In this document: in pieces, positions 37,697 to 46,676 of the stretch
How the letters are laid out: each line of letters starts with the position of its first letter
How positions within the stretch are numbered: position 1 is the stretch's first letter
Assembly: GCA_027065695.1 (NCBI GenBank)
Contig: JAMONP010000075.1
Coordinates: 1-64,000, forward strand
DNA length: 64,000 nt
Direction: 5' to 3'
DNA from: Desulfuromonadales bacterium
Lineage (GTDB): Bacteria > Desulfobacterota > Desulfuromonadia > Desulfuromonadales > BM103
The notes under the pieces: model-generated
What the model was told of the DNA's origin: nothing
What the model saw: the letters and a program-made list of their open reading frames with translations, nothing else
The model's database searches: none
Translations under genes and position numbers: made by a program

Positions 37697-38764
37697 CTAC
37701 TCCGTACGTACGGCCTGGCCGTCGCGAATGCGTTCGTTGCCTTTGATGACCACTAGCTGACCGGCTTCTACCTCGTCACTTATGATGCCAACCCTGGTTC
37801 CCGAATGACTGGCGATTTTAACTGCTATCATACGTGCCCGGCCGTTGTCGTTGATAAAGATGACATCCTGTCCGAAGCTGTTGGTAACGGCGTCTCGCGG
37901 CACCAGAAGGTTCTCGCTGGCGGCTGCAATCGGTAAAACGATTTGTACTTGCATCCCTTCGATCAAGGTCGCGTTTTCCAGCAGGCTGAACTTGGCAACG
38001 AAGGTGCGGGTGGTGATGTCGCCACGGGGAATAATGGTGATGAATTTCCCGGATATTTCCTGTCCTGCTACGGTCATGACAACCTTTTGGCCGGGAGTGA
38101 TAAAGGGGATGACGCTGGCGGGGATATCGATCCTTGCTTCAAGGTTCTGGTTGTCGGCAAGCGTGACGACAAGGCCTCCGGCCTTGACCCATTCTCCGGC
38201 CTCGACCAGCCTCTCGATAATCATGCCGTCAAATGGGGCTCGAACAGTTTTTTTCTGCTGTTCCAGAAGCAGTCGGTCCAGGCGTGCGTTGAGAACTATT
38301 GACTGCTTCTGCAAGCGGTTAACCTTGGTACCGTAGGCTTCGAATTCGGAGGTAGCAATCGAGTCCTGCTGGTGCAGGGCTTCAATCCTTTTGTAGTCCC
38401 GTTGAGCCTGCTCCAGTTCAACCAGATTCTGTTCATAGACCGCTCTTGTGCCAGCTATTTCCGTTACCATCAGGTCGTCATCAAGACGTACCAGGCGGTC
38501 TCCGGCTTTAACGAACTGGCCATCATTGCTATAAACCTGACGGACAATGCCGTCAACCTCGGCGGCAACTTTGGCCGTGCGTGAAAAATAGATTGTACCG
38601 ATAAACTTAGCCGTAGGTTCAGCTTTGCCGGTGACGATTATTGTGGTGGCGACCAGCATGGGCGGCGGCCTGCCTGCTGGCTTGTTTTGCTCTTCAGCTA
38701 TGGCGATGCCACCGAGCAGTGCCAGGCTCAGTGCTGCCAGAATGATACAGGTTAGGTTACGCAT
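37697..38764 (-). CDS. RND periplasmic adaptor (membrane fusion protein)
   Basis: A 355-residue HlyD/AcrA-type adaptor. It has an N-terminal signal sequence (LAALSLALLGGIAIAEE), a lipoyl-like half (KVAAEVDGIVRQVYSNDGQFVKAGDRLV), a coiled-coil hairpin, and the matching second half (VRAPFDGMIIERLVEAGEWV). It links the pump to the outer-membrane channel. First gene of the efflux operon. Confidence 0.92.
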   Translation of the reverse strand: MRNLTCIILAALSLALLGGIAIAEEQNKPAGRPPPMLVATTIIVTGKAEPTAKFIGTIYFSRTAKVAAEVDGIVRQVYSNDGQFVKAGDRLVRLDDDLMVTEIAGTRAVYEQNLVELEQAQRDYKRIEALHQQDSIATSEFEAYGTKVNRLQKQSIVLNARLDRLLLEQQKKTVRAPFDGMIIERLVEAGEWVKAGGLVVTLADNQNLEARIDIPASVIPFITPGQKVVMTVAGQEISGKFITIIPRGDITTRTFVAKFSLLENATLIEGMQVQIVLPIAAASENLLVPRDAVTNSFGQDVIFINDNGRARMIAVKIASHSGTRVGIISDEVEAGQLVVIKGNERIRDGQAVRTE

Positions 38765-38904
38765 TAGTTATACTCCCGATTCCGCGCAGGGGAAATTGTG
38801 TGATATGATGAACAGTATTCAAACAGGAACAGCCTCGCCTTTTTCCAAGAGGGATAGGCAGGCTGAAAGTCTAAAGGGTGGTTTCGTTTTCCTCAGGTCT
38901 GGGG

Positions 38905-39309
38905 TTAAAAGGTGAATTCCTGGCCTTTCTCAGGTTTGTTGTCAGAGCCGCTTTCACTGCCGGACGCGGGAGCGTCATTCGGTATGGTTTCACTGTCAGC
39001 ACCGAAAGGCTGGTTAATATTGACAGACTGGTTATCGTCACCGAGTGCAATGCTCTCAGCAGGTTTCTCGGCGAGACCCTCTTCTTCTTCGAGAAAGTCG
39101 AAGCCAAAATCGACAGTACCATCTGCAGGTTGGTCCAATTCTTCGTTGCCTTCATCAACGACAGGTTCTGGTTCTGATACCGTTATCTTTCCTGGAGAGT
39201 AGAAGCCGTTTAAGTTGAATTTTGCTTTGTGTTCGGTCAGGTCCTGGCCGCACTTTTTGCAGCTGTTCAGATGGTCAAAGCTGTGGTAACTGCATTTGGG
39301 GCACTTCAT
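38905..39309 (-). CDS. zinc-ribbon protein with acidic tail
   Basis: A 134-residue protein starting with a zinc ribbon (MKCPKC...CKKC, cysteines 3, 6, 17 and 20) and continuing with a low-complexity, acidic, probably disordered tail (DFGFDFLEEEEG). The start overlaps the stop of rsmE (ATGA), so it is translated with the rRNA/ribosomal-protein methyltransferase genes. It has no signal peptide. The function is unknown; a nucleic-acid or protein adaptor role is a guess. Confidence 0.8.
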   Translation of the reverse strand: MKCPKCSYHSFDHLNSCKKCGQDLTEHKAKFNLNGFYSPGKITVSEPEPVVDEGNEELDQPADGTVDFGFDFLEEEEGLAEKPAESIALGDDNQSVNINQPFGADSETIPNDAPASGSESGSDNKPEKGQEFTF

Positions 39310-40088
39310 AGGTTCTCCTCATGCTGGTTCAGGTCGTTGTCGACAGGAGATGTCTGCCAATCACCATAAAGATACTGCAAGACGGGGGTCGCTGCCAAGC
39401 CTGCAGTTTCTGTCCGTAGGATTCGTGGGCCAAGATGTACGGCTAGAAAACCTGCTGCAACTATGGCACTGATTTCTTGGGTTGAAAAACCGCCTTCCGG
39501 GCCGATGAGAAGCCTGATACCTGTGGGGTGCTCTTTCGGCAGAACCTCTGCGAGGGCCACTGAACCAGCTTCCCAGAGGACCAGTTTGAGGTCGCTGGTG
39601 GATTCGTCGAGTGTCGCTTGCAGCTTTTGTAGTGGTTTTACCTCCGGCAGAAAAGTGCGACGACTCTGACGGGCGGCTTCACTGACAATTCGTTGCCAGC
39701 GTTGTGCGCGTTTATTTAAGCGTGCTGTGTTCAGGTTCGGGACGGCATGCTCAGTCTCTATCGGCTGAAAACAGCTCACGCCCAGTTCTGTACCTTTCTG
39801 TAAAACCAGGTCAAACTTATCTCCTTTTGGCAGCGCCTGCATCAGGGTGATCGGCAGGGTCGCGTTGGTTTCCTGCCAGCGGCGTAACACTCTGGTTGTT
39901 GCCTGTTCTGATTGCAGTTGCTCAAGCTGGGCCTGGCAGCAGTAGCCCCGGCCGTCCAGCAGCAGAATAATGGCTCCAGGCTTGACCCGCAGGACCTTGC
40001 GCAGATGGTGATAAGGTTCGCCGGCGATAACGACCTGGTCAGTATGCAGGCTTGCAGCAGGAACAAAAAATCGCAAAGGGTCACTCAT
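39306..40088 (-). CDS. rsmE: 16S rRNA m3U1498 methyltransferase
   Basis: A 260-residue SPOUT-class methyltransferase. An N-terminal PUA-like segment (VVIAGEPYHHLRKVLRVKPG) is followed by the knot domain with LLIGPEGGFSTQEI and LGPRILRTETAG, the SAM-binding loops of RsmE. It methylates U1498 in the 16S decoding region. It lies 9 bp after prmA, a common arrangement. Confidence 0.94.
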   Translation of the reverse strand: MSDPLRFFVPAASLHTDQVVIAGEPYHHLRKVLRVKPGAIILLLDGRGYCCQAQLEQLQSEQATTRVLRRWQETNATLPITLMQALPKGDKFDLVLQKGTELGVSCFQPIETEHAVPNLNTARLNKRAQRWQRIVSEAARQSRRTFLPEVKPLQKLQATLDESTSDLKLVLWEAGSVALAEVLPKEHPTGIRLLIGPEGGFSTQEISAIVAAGFLAVHLGPRILRTETAGLAATPVLQYLYGDWQTSPVDNDLNQHEENL

Positions 40089-40097
40089 TATGCACTC

Positions 40098-41027
40098 TCA
40101 GTCAGTCTTGATATGGCGCTGGTAGACGATACAGGTCCACTCTTCACGGTGGCTTGTGGTGAGCAGTGTCAGTGGGAAATCAGCAAAGCCGTCTACAACC
40201 TGCTGCTCCTGTTCAATTAGAATCCCTGAAAGAACCAGGCAGCCTTGGGTTGCGAGGCGGTCCACAAGCTGGTCTGCCAGGCGAATATTCTCTGTAGCCA
40301 GAATGTTAGCCAGCACCAGGTCATATTGACCAGGGATCTCATCAAGGGGGTGGTCGGTAATTGTTATCTGCTGGGTGAGTTGATTCTTTAGAACGTTTTC
40401 GGTAGCAACCTTACAGGCCTCACTGTCGATATCGCAGGCCATCACTTCTGTGGCACCGAGTGCAGCGCCAGCCATGGCGAGAATCCCGGAGCCGGTACCG
40501 ACATCCAGAATCTGCTGCGGCGGAGAAGAACTCTCGAAGAGGTTGGCCAGTGCCTCCAGGCAGAGACCGGTAGTGGCGTGAGTGCCTGTACCAAAGGCTT
40601 GCCCAGGATCAAGCGTGAGCACGACTTCGCCGCCTGATGTTGGCCAGTCTATCCATGAAGGGTGGATGACAAGGCGGTTGCCGACTTTGAAAGGGGGAAA
40701 GTGCTGCTGCCAGTCACTTGCCCAGTCGTGGTCAGCCAACTGTCGATAATCCAGGCGGGTTTCGGCCAATTCCGGATAGATGCCAGAGAGTTTGGCCAGG
40801 GTCTGTTGCACGGCCAGGCAGAGGTTCTCTGCGTTTTCCGGGTAGATGAAATAAGCTTTCAGAACCGGATCGTTAGCGAGAGACTCAGGTGCTGGCACGA
40901 TAAAAGTATCCAGAGATTTTTCCGCTGCAGTGATTCCTGTGCAACCCAGATCCATCAAGGCTTGAGAGACCAGATCGACTGCCTGATCAGGTACAGCAAG
41001 GGACATTTCCAGCCATTTGTTTGTCAT
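40098..41027 (-). CDS. prmA: ribosomal protein L11 methyltransferase
   Basis: A 309-residue Rossmann methyltransferase. The N-terminal L11-binding domain precedes TLDPGQAFGTGTHATT and the motif I segment LDVGTGSGILAMAGA, both diagnostic of PrmA. It trimethylates L11. It heads the prmA-rsmE-zinc-ribbon operon. Confidence 0.94.
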   Translation of the reverse strand: MTNKWLEMSLAVPDQAVDLVSQALMDLGCTGITAAEKSLDTFIVPAPESLANDPVLKAYFIYPENAENLCLAVQQTLAKLSGIYPELAETRLDYRQLADHDWASDWQQHFPPFKVGNRLVIHPSWIDWPTSGGEVVLTLDPGQAFGTGTHATTGLCLEALANLFESSSPPQQILDVGTGSGILAMAGAALGATEVMACDIDSEACKVATENVLKNQLTQQITITDHPLDEIPGQYDLVLANILATENIRLADQLVDRLATQGCLVLSGILIEQEQQVVDGFADFPLTLLTTSHREEWTCIVYQRHIKTD

Positions 41028-41279
41028 GGATGTTGTTTAACGGAGTTTATGGGCCATTGCAATAGAAATTCTTGACCTACGGAGGCGGGCTCTGAAATAA
41101 TAGCTTATAGGTCTAATGAGAACAATGATCTATGTCTAAAGAAATAACACATAAGGGTTTGTGTTGAATTGTTGGAAGTTGCTGATTTATCATTATAAAA
41201 CCGCTAGAATAAGCCTTTTGGTGTTTTCTTTTTCATTAGAGTCTGTTAGACTTTACCGACATTTTCATGAGGATCAGTA

Positions 41280-42086
41280 ATGCCGACGGCCCAAGCAATT
41301 TACCTGCTTTCTGATGCAACTGGTGAGACCGCCGAAAAAATGGTCATGGCTGCTCTGGCCCAGTTCCGAGACAAGCCGGTCCGGTTGAAGCGTATTAACA
41401 ACGTTCTCACCAAGAACCTGGTCTATGAGGCCCTGGATGAAGCTCTTAGTAATCGCGGTCTCGTTGTTTATACCATTGTCAATCGCGATCTTGCCCAACT
41501 GGTTCATGATGAGTGTGAAGGTCTGGGTCTGATTAATATCGATTTGCTGACGCCTCTGTTGATGAAGGTTGCTCAATGCGTTGGCCTTTCACCAAAAGAA
41601 ACCCCCGGGTTGCTGCATGGGATCGACGAGGCCTATTTTCGTCGGATTGAGGCGATTGAATTTACCGTCAAACACGACGATGGCCAGGAACCACGCAATC
41701 TCCACCTGGCAGATATAGTCCTGGTCGGGATTTCGCGAACAAGTAAAACGCCTCTCTCCATCTATCTGGCACATAGAGGCTGGAAGGTTGCCAATGTACC
41801 CCTGGTCAAGGGTATTGACCTGCCGTCACAACTTTTTGATGTTGATCCGAAGAGGATTGCGGCGCTCATAATAGATCCACAGCGATTGGTTGAGGTGCGT
41901 GCGGCGCGTTTACGCAACCTGGGGCAAGATACCAGGGCCGCTTACGCCGATTATGAGGAAATTGAAGAAGAGCTGAAGTATGCCAAGAAGTTTTTCAGAG
42001 GTCATGGCTGGGTGATGATCGACGTCTCCAGCAAAGCAGTAGAAGAAACTGCTAATGAGGTTCTGGTTCTTTTGGGGTTGAAATAG
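41280..42086 (+). CDS. ppsR: PEP synthase regulatory kinase/pyrophosphorylase (DUF299)
   Basis: A 268-residue protein of the bifunctional regulatory family, starting [16 protein letters not shown]. The P-loop-like [15 protein letters not shown] is in the middle. Family members inactivate PEP synthase or pyruvate-phosphate dikinase by ADP-dependent phosphorylation and reactivate it by phosphorolysis. The target enzyme is not in this window, so its identity (PpsA or PPDK) is open. It would gate gluconeogenesis from acetyl-CoA/pyruvate. Confidence 0.9.
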   Translation: MPTAQAIYLLSDATGETAEKMVMAALAQFRDKPVRLKRINNVLTKNLVYEALDEALSNRGLVVYTIVNRDLAQLVHDECEGLGLINIDLLTPLLMKVAQCVGLSPKETPGLLHGIDEAYFRRIEAIEFTVKHDDGQEPRNLHLADIVLVGISRTSKTPLSIYLAHRGWKVANVPLVKGIDLPSQLFDVDPKRIAALIIDPQRLVEVRAARLRNLGQDTRAAYADYEEIEEELKYAKKFFRGHGWVMIDVSSKAVEETANEVLVLLGLK

Positions 42087-42186
42087 CCGGTCTGCTGATA
42101 TCGGGCCTATTGGTGTTAGCGGCTTAATTTGATAATAAACTTTGTTGATCAGGAAATATAACGCGAAATTTAAAGGAGAAATCATC

Positions 42187-42858
42187 ATGCGCATTCTTGT
42201 GGTGGAAGACGAAAAAAAAGTTGCCAGTTTTATCCAACGTGGCCTGGAAGGCGAGGGGTTCGATGTTGATGTTGCTAACGATGGTGAGTCGGGCGTCGAG
42301 CTTGGCTTGCAAAACAACTATGATCTGATTCTCATGGACATAATGCTGCCGAAGATGGATGGTTTGTCAGCAATCAAAGCTTTGAGAGAGAAGGATGTGG
42401 CTGCTCCAGTTCTTTGTTTGACGGCCAAGGATACGGTTGAAGATATTGTGGCCGGGCTCGACTCTGGCAGTGACGATTATCTGACCAAGCCGTTTGCATT
42501 CTCGGAGCTGCTGGCGCGAGTACGGGCTCTGGCACGTCGTGGGACCCACGAGCGGGGAGCGGAAATTACCTATGCGGATTTACGCCTCGATCCGGTGGCA
42601 CACAAGATCTGGCGCGGAGACAAGGAGATTGACCTGACCGCCAAGGAATATGCTCTGCTGGAGTTTTTCATGCGCAACCCGGAGACGACCCTGACACGAA
42701 CCATGATCGCCGAGCATGTCTGGGATTATAACTTCGATTCGTTCACTAATATCATCGATGTTTATGTCAACTATTTGCGCAAGAAAGTTGATCGTGACTT
42801 CTCCAAGAAGTTGATTCATACCGTACGTGGAATCGGCTACGTCCTTAAGGAGGGGTAG
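42187..42858 (+). CDS. OmpR-type response regulator
   Basis: A 223-residue regulator. Acidic pocket in VVEDEKK, phosphorylated Asp in LILMDIMLPKMDG, Lys in YLTKPFAF; winged-helix domain to the end. The start at 42187 has AAAGGAG nine bases upstream, so it is preferred over the in-frame ATG at 42142. It is followed after two bases by its cognate kinase. Resembles regulators of copper/heavy-metal or envelope responses, but no target is adjacent. Confidence 0.92.
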   Translation: MRILVVEDEKKVASFIQRGLEGEGFDVDVANDGESGVELGLQNNYDLILMDIMLPKMDGLSAIKALREKDVAAPVLCLTAKDTVEDIVAGLDSGSDDYLTKPFAFSELLARVRALARRGTHERGAEITYADLRLDPVAHKIWRGDKEIDLTAKEYALLEFFMRNPETTLTRTMIAEHVWDYNFDSFTNIIDVYVNYLRKKVDRDFSKKLIHTVRGIGYVLKEG

Positions 42859-42860
42859 GT

Positions 42861-44321
42861 TTGGTCGTTTCGCCATTACATTCGATCAGAGTCCGCATGA
42901 CCTTCTGGTACGCAATGACACTGGCTGTCATCCTGGCAGTCAGTGCTCTTTTTTCGTACAACTACTTTTCTCATAGTTTGAGTAAACAGGTGGATCGTCA
43001 GGTCAGGGAAATTGCCCGGACTCTTGATCAGCACCGTGGCGAAATTCTCCAGGAATCTTCTTCTCCCACAAGCTGTGAAGCTCTGCAAACATTGAGTCAC
43101 AGTAATAATTGGGGAGCTTATTTAGCCTTGCGAGATGCCAGCCTGCGACAAGTCTGTATCTCCGATAACCTGCTGCAAGATGAGCTTCCGTTCGGGCCAG
43201 TTGCACGCCAGCAAGTGCGCTGGCTGAATGAACATCTGGAAACAGTTAGTCTGGAAGATGGTGGGCGTCTGCGCTTGCTTTCCTATCCGCTGGTTCAGAA
43301 TGGTCACCTGTTGGGTGTTGTCCAGGTGGGCCAGGCCCTCGGCCCTCTGCAAGAGACCGTTGAGGAATTGCGCCTGATCTACCTGGTGGTTGGCCCATTT
43401 GCCATTTTCTGGTTGTGTCTCGGCTGCTGGCTCTTGGCTGAACGTACTATTGCACCGGTGATCGAAATTGCCGATGCTGCCCAGAGGATCAATGCAGACA
43501 ATCTCTCAAGTCGCCTGCCTCTAGGTAATCACAAGGATGAACTCGCGCAGATGACAGCTTGTCTGAACCAGATGCTTGATCGTCTGGACAAATCGTTTCG
43601 TCGTGTCCGGCAGTTCTCTGGTGATGCGTCCCATGAACTGCGTACGCCGCTCACCATTCTGCGCGGTGAAACGGAAGTGACTCTGCGCTGGGCCAAGACC
43701 CCGGATGAATTCCGTGACATGCTGCGTTCCAACATGGAAGAAATCGATCGCATGGAACGGATTATTGAAAGCCTGTTGACCCTGACTAAGAGTGAAATCG
43801 GCGAGCTGACTCTGGAGATGAAAGAACTCAGCCTGAGCGATCTGGTGCAGGAACTTTACCTGCAGAGCTGTATCCTTTGCGAGACGAAAAAAATTGAAGT
43901 AGACCTGCTTCTCGAAGTCGATGAAGAGATTCGTATCCGCGGTGATGATCTGCGCCTACGTCAGATGTTCCTCAACCTGATTTCCAACGGTATCAAGTAT
44001 ACGCCTGAAAATGGTCATCTTAAGATTGTCCTGGCGATGGACAATGGCTTTGCACGTGTCGATATTGATGACTCCGGCATTGGTATGCCCGCCGAACACC
44101 TTCCCCGCATCTTTGATCGTTTTTACCGGGTTGATAAGGCACGCAACCGCATGGATGGTGGTACCGGCCTCGGTCTGGCAATCGTCAAGTGGATTGTCGA
44201 GGCTCACGGTGGTGGCATCTCAGTAACATCCGAAGTTGGCAGGGGGAGCTCCTTCTCAGTGCGCCTGCCGATCGATGGCCCGAAAGAGAGCAAGCACCCC
44301 ATAACGACCATTCTGGGGTAA
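42861..44321 (+). CDS. sensor histidine kinase (TTG start)
   Basis: A 486-residue kinase with two membrane segments around a periplasmic sensor (about residues 15-35 and 165-190), a HAMP domain, the acceptor His in DASHELRTPLTILRGE, and a HATPase domain (LISNGIKYTPEN, DDSGIGMP, GGTGLGLAIV). It appears to start at TTG 42861, since AGGAGG lies eight bases upstream and overlaps the end of the regulator gene. Pair is a complete two-component system. Confidence 0.9.
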   Translation: MVVSPLHSIRVRMTFWYAMTLAVILAVSALFSYNYFSHSLSKQVDRQVREIARTLDQHRGEILQESSSPTSCEALQTLSHSNNWGAYLALRDASLRQVCISDNLLQDELPFGPVARQQVRWLNEHLETVSLEDGGRLRLLSYPLVQNGHLLGVVQVGQALGPLQETVEELRLIYLVVGPFAIFWLCLGCWLLAERTIAPVIEIADAAQRINADNLSSRLPLGNHKDELAQMTACLNQMLDRLDKSFRRVRQFSGDASHELRTPLTILRGETEVTLRWAKTPDEFRDMLRSNMEEIDRMERIIESLLTLTKSEIGELTLEMKELSLSDLVQELYLQSCILCETKKIEVDLLLEVDEEIRIRGDDLRLRQMFLNLISNGIKYTPENGHLKIVLAMDNGFARVDIDDSGIGMPAEHLPRIFDRFYRVDKARNRMDGGTGLGLAIVKWIVEAHGGGISVTSEVGRGSSFSVRLPIDGPKESKHPITTILG

Positions 44322-44369
44322 GTTGACAAGGGTAAAAATCAGGTCACTATTCAGCACGATATAAAAGCT

Positions 44370-44442
44370 GTCATCCCCGAATGATTTTATCGGGGATCCA
44401 TGCTTTAAGGTCTGGATTCCCGATTACACCCTCGGGAATGAC
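44370..44442. repeat. GTCATTCCCG-type intergenic repeat
   Basis: GTCATCCCCGA (44370-44380) and TCGGGAATGAC (44432-44442) are nearly inverse arms, and the interior has GGGGATCCA and TGGATTCCCGA as further complementary pieces. This matches a class of small palindromic repeats commonly seen between proteobacterial genes. No coding content. Confidence 0.7.
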
Positions 44443-44482
44443 GATCTTTAATTGAAAGCTTATTTTTGTCAGATACGGACAC

Positions 44483-44504
44483 GGCCTCATGCGAGAGGCC
44501 TTTT
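44483..44504 (+). terminator. hairpin before carbonic anhydrase gene
   Basis: GGCCTC-ATGCGA-GAGGCC followed by TTTT, about 25 bp before the carbonic anhydrase ATG. It probably ends the two-component transcript, though its closeness to the next gene leaves a leader role possible. Confidence 0.5.
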
Positions 44505-44527
44505 GTGCGTCTTTGAGATGAGGATTT

Positions 44528-45166
44528 ATGGAAAAACTATTTAAAGGTGTGGCCAAATTCCGTCAGGATGATTTCGAGGCGCATAAGGACCTTTTTCAGA
44601 AGTTAGGTCGAACACAGAAACCTCATACCCTCTTTATCGGCTGTGCCGATTCCCGGGTTGTTCCGGAGCTGATTACCCATACCATGCCCGGAGAGCTTTT
44701 CACCGTTCGTAATGTCGCCAATATTGTTCCACCTTACCACAAGACTGAGGACTTTGCCGGAACCACTTCTTCAATTGAGTACTCCGTGCTGGCGCTTGGA
44801 GTCGAAAACATTGTAATTTGCGGGCATTCCAACTGTGGCGGTTGTGCGGCTATGAACCAGCCGCCCGAAGAGTTGGCTCATCTTCCTAATGTGCGACGTT
44901 GGCTGGAGATCTCCAAAGAGGTTCGGGGCCGAGTTGATCGACAGATGGATGTTGAATCTCCGGAGAAGCGCGAATGGCTGACCGAACAGATCAATATCCT
45001 GGTGCAGATGCGCAACCTGCTGACTTACCCATATATCCGGGAACGTTATCAGCAGGGACGTTTGAATATCTATGGCTGGTATTATATTATTGAGACGGGG
45101 GAAGTCTTTAACTTCAACGATCAGACTGAAGCTTTCGAGCTGGTGAATGAACTCAAAAAAAAGTAA
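44528..45166 (+). CDS. beta-class carbonic anhydrase
   Basis: A 212-residue protein. Zinc ligands lie in IGCADSRVVPE and ICGHSNCGGCAAM (Cys, Asp/Arg dyad, His, Cys), giving the full beta-class site. It interconverts CO2 and bicarbonate in the cytoplasm, supplying bicarbonate to the biotin-dependent methylcrotonyl-CoA carboxylase and other carboxylases. GATGAGG precedes the ATG. Confidence 0.94.
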   Translation: MEKLFKGVAKFRQDDFEAHKDLFQKLGRTQKPHTLFIGCADSRVVPELITHTMPGELFTVRNVANIVPPYHKTEDFAGTTSSIEYSVLALGVENIVICGHSNCGGCAAMNQPPEELAHLPNVRRWLEISKEVRGRVDRQMDVESPEKREWLTEQINILVQMRNLLTYPYIRERYQQGRLNIYGWYYIIETGEVFNFNDQTEAFELVNELKKK

Positions 45167-45293
45167 AACTAGACCTGCTCCGGTTCACCCTCGCCACTCC
45201 AGGCCGAATCCCACTTGCGCAAAATGCGTCCTCTGTGATAAAAAAATAGTCATAATTTAATAATAAATTCAATTTTCCCGAAGGTGTAAGCGC

Positions 45294-46361
45294 ATGAAAC
45301 TACAAGTTCTTCCTCTTGAAACCCGCAAGCCGCATGTTGAAGATGAATCACAGTTGAGCTTCGGCAAAGAGTTTACTGACCGGATGTTTGTTATGAATTA
45401 CAAAGCCGGTCAGGGCTGGTACGATGCCCGTATCCAGCCGCATCAACCCTTCTCGCTTGATCCTGCGGCGATGGTTTTGCACTACGCCCAGGAGATATTT
45501 GAAGGCCTTAAAGCTTTTCGGCGACCAGACGGACAAATTGCTCTGTTTCGACCGAGGGATAATTTTCGGCGTTTCAATCACAGTGCCAGGCGTATGTGTA
45601 TGCCCGAAGTTGATGAAGCTTTTATGGTGAAAGCCTTGAAAGAGTTGGTTCGGCTTGAGTCTGATTGGGTGCCGCGCAGCGAGGGAACCAGCCTATATAT
45701 TCGGCCAGCCATGATCGCTTCTGAGCCTATGCTTGGTGTGCGTCCTGCTGAGGAATACCTCTGCTATATTATCGCCTGTCCGGTGGGTGCTTATTACAAG
45801 GGAGGCCTGGCTCCGGTTAAAATCTGGATCTCCGATCACTATGTGCGGGCTGCTGATGGTGGTACCGGAGAAGTCAAAACCGGTGGCAACTATGCCGCAA
45901 GCTTGTACGCAGCGCGTGAGGCAGAAGAGAAGGGTTATGATCAGGTTCTCTGGCTGGATGCCAAAGAGAAGAAGTATGTTGAGGAAGTTGGTAGCATGAA
46001 CCTTTGCTTTGTCTGCGACGGCAAATTGGTGACCTCGCCGCTGCACGGTACAATTCTGGATGGTATTACCCGACGGTCGGTTCTTGAGCTGGCGCGCTAC
46101 AATGGTATGGCTGTTGAGGAGCGGGCTCTGTCAGTAGATGAAATATTTGCCGGGGTAGAGTCCGGAAGTATCACAGAAGCTTTTGGTACCGGCACGGCCG
46201 TGGTGATCTCACCCGTTGGTCAATTTACTTACCGGGATCGCACGGTGGTCATCGGGGACGGTAAAACAACCGGTAAGGTGACGCAGGGGCTGTATGACAC
46301 CCTGACGGGGATTCAGTATGGTCACTTGCCTGATCCTCATGGATGGGTTGATCTGCTCTGA
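45294..46361 (+). CDS. ilvE: branched-chain amino acid aminotransferase
   Basis: A 355-residue fold-type IV aminotransferase of the larger BCAT group. The PLP Lys is in GEVKTGGNYAAS, and substrate/phosphate segments DQVLWLDA and EVGSMNLCFV follow. It transfers amino groups between Leu/Ile/Val and 2-oxoglutarate. It fits both synthesis and the first step feeding the leucine oxidation operon. An intrinsic terminator follows. Confidence 0.94.
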   Translation: MKLQVLPLETRKPHVEDESQLSFGKEFTDRMFVMNYKAGQGWYDARIQPHQPFSLDPAAMVLHYAQEIFEGLKAFRRPDGQIALFRPRDNFRRFNHSARRMCMPEVDEAFMVKALKELVRLESDWVPRSEGTSLYIRPAMIASEPMLGVRPAEEYLCYIIACPVGAYYKGGLAPVKIWISDHYVRAADGGTGEVKTGGNYAASLYAAREAEEKGYDQVLWLDAKEKKYVEEVGSMNLCFVCDGKLVTSPLHGTILDGITRRSVLELARYNGMAVEERALSVDEIFAGVESGSITEAFGTGTAVVISPVGQFTYRDRTVVIGDGKTTGKVTQGLYDTLTGIQYGHLPDPHGWVDLL

Positions 46362-46391
46362 TTGACTGCCTCCTGCCGCAATTGATCGGAA

Positions 46392-46424
46392 CGCCCCCTG
46401 TTTATTATGCAGGAGGCGTTTTGT
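46392..46424 (+). terminator. intrinsic terminator after ilvE
   Basis: Arms of about ten bases (ACGCCCCCTG / CAGGAGGCGT, one mismatch) enclose TTTATTATG, followed by TTTTGTG. Confidence 0.8.
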
Positions 46425-46542
46425 GTTAAAGGTTAACTCGCTCTGAGTAGATATCTGCTTTGTATGGTCTTTTGTTCTCCGGTCAGCATCCTCCCCAGTC
46501 ATAGCACCATGATTATGCTTCTGCTTTATTGTAAGTAATTTC

Positions 46543-46562
46543 AGCTATTTACATTTATAGCT
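46543..46562. promoter_or_regulatory. inverted repeat upstream of sigma-54 promoter
   Basis: AGCTAT-TTACATTT-ATAGCT, a perfect 6-bp palindrome with AT-rich centre, about 30 bp before the -24 element. It could be an activator or repressor site for the glutamate synthase operon. Confidence 0.4.
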
Positions 46563-46590
46563 TGGCTGTTATCTCTGTTTTGACGAGATA

Positions 46591-46606
46591 TGGCATGCCG
46601 CTTGCT
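46591..46606 (+). promoter_or_regulatory. sigma-54 promoter of glutamate synthase operon
   Basis: TGGCATGCCGCTTGCT followed by a T run matches TGGCAC-N4-TTGC with GG and GC 12 bases apart; only one position of the core differs. The start would be near 46617, giving a 60-base leader to the first gene. Confidence 0.8.
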
Positions 46607-46676
46607 TTTTTAAGTGCGCCCGCGTGTTCTTTATCTAATGTGTATAGCTATGTAACTGATTTTCAGGAGGTGTCTC

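Larger units (their letters stand above)
46425..46676. other. glutamate synthase promoter region
   Basis: No gene is visible in this ~250-bp spacer between the ilvE terminator and the glutaminase gene. It contains an inverted repeat (46543-46562) and a sigma-54 promoter match (46591-46606). Confidence 0.6.

Noticed and set aside
38871-39158. Alternative frames inside the zinc-ribbon gene
   Set aside because: Overlap a frame with two CxxC pairs and translational coupling to rsmE, which is better supported.
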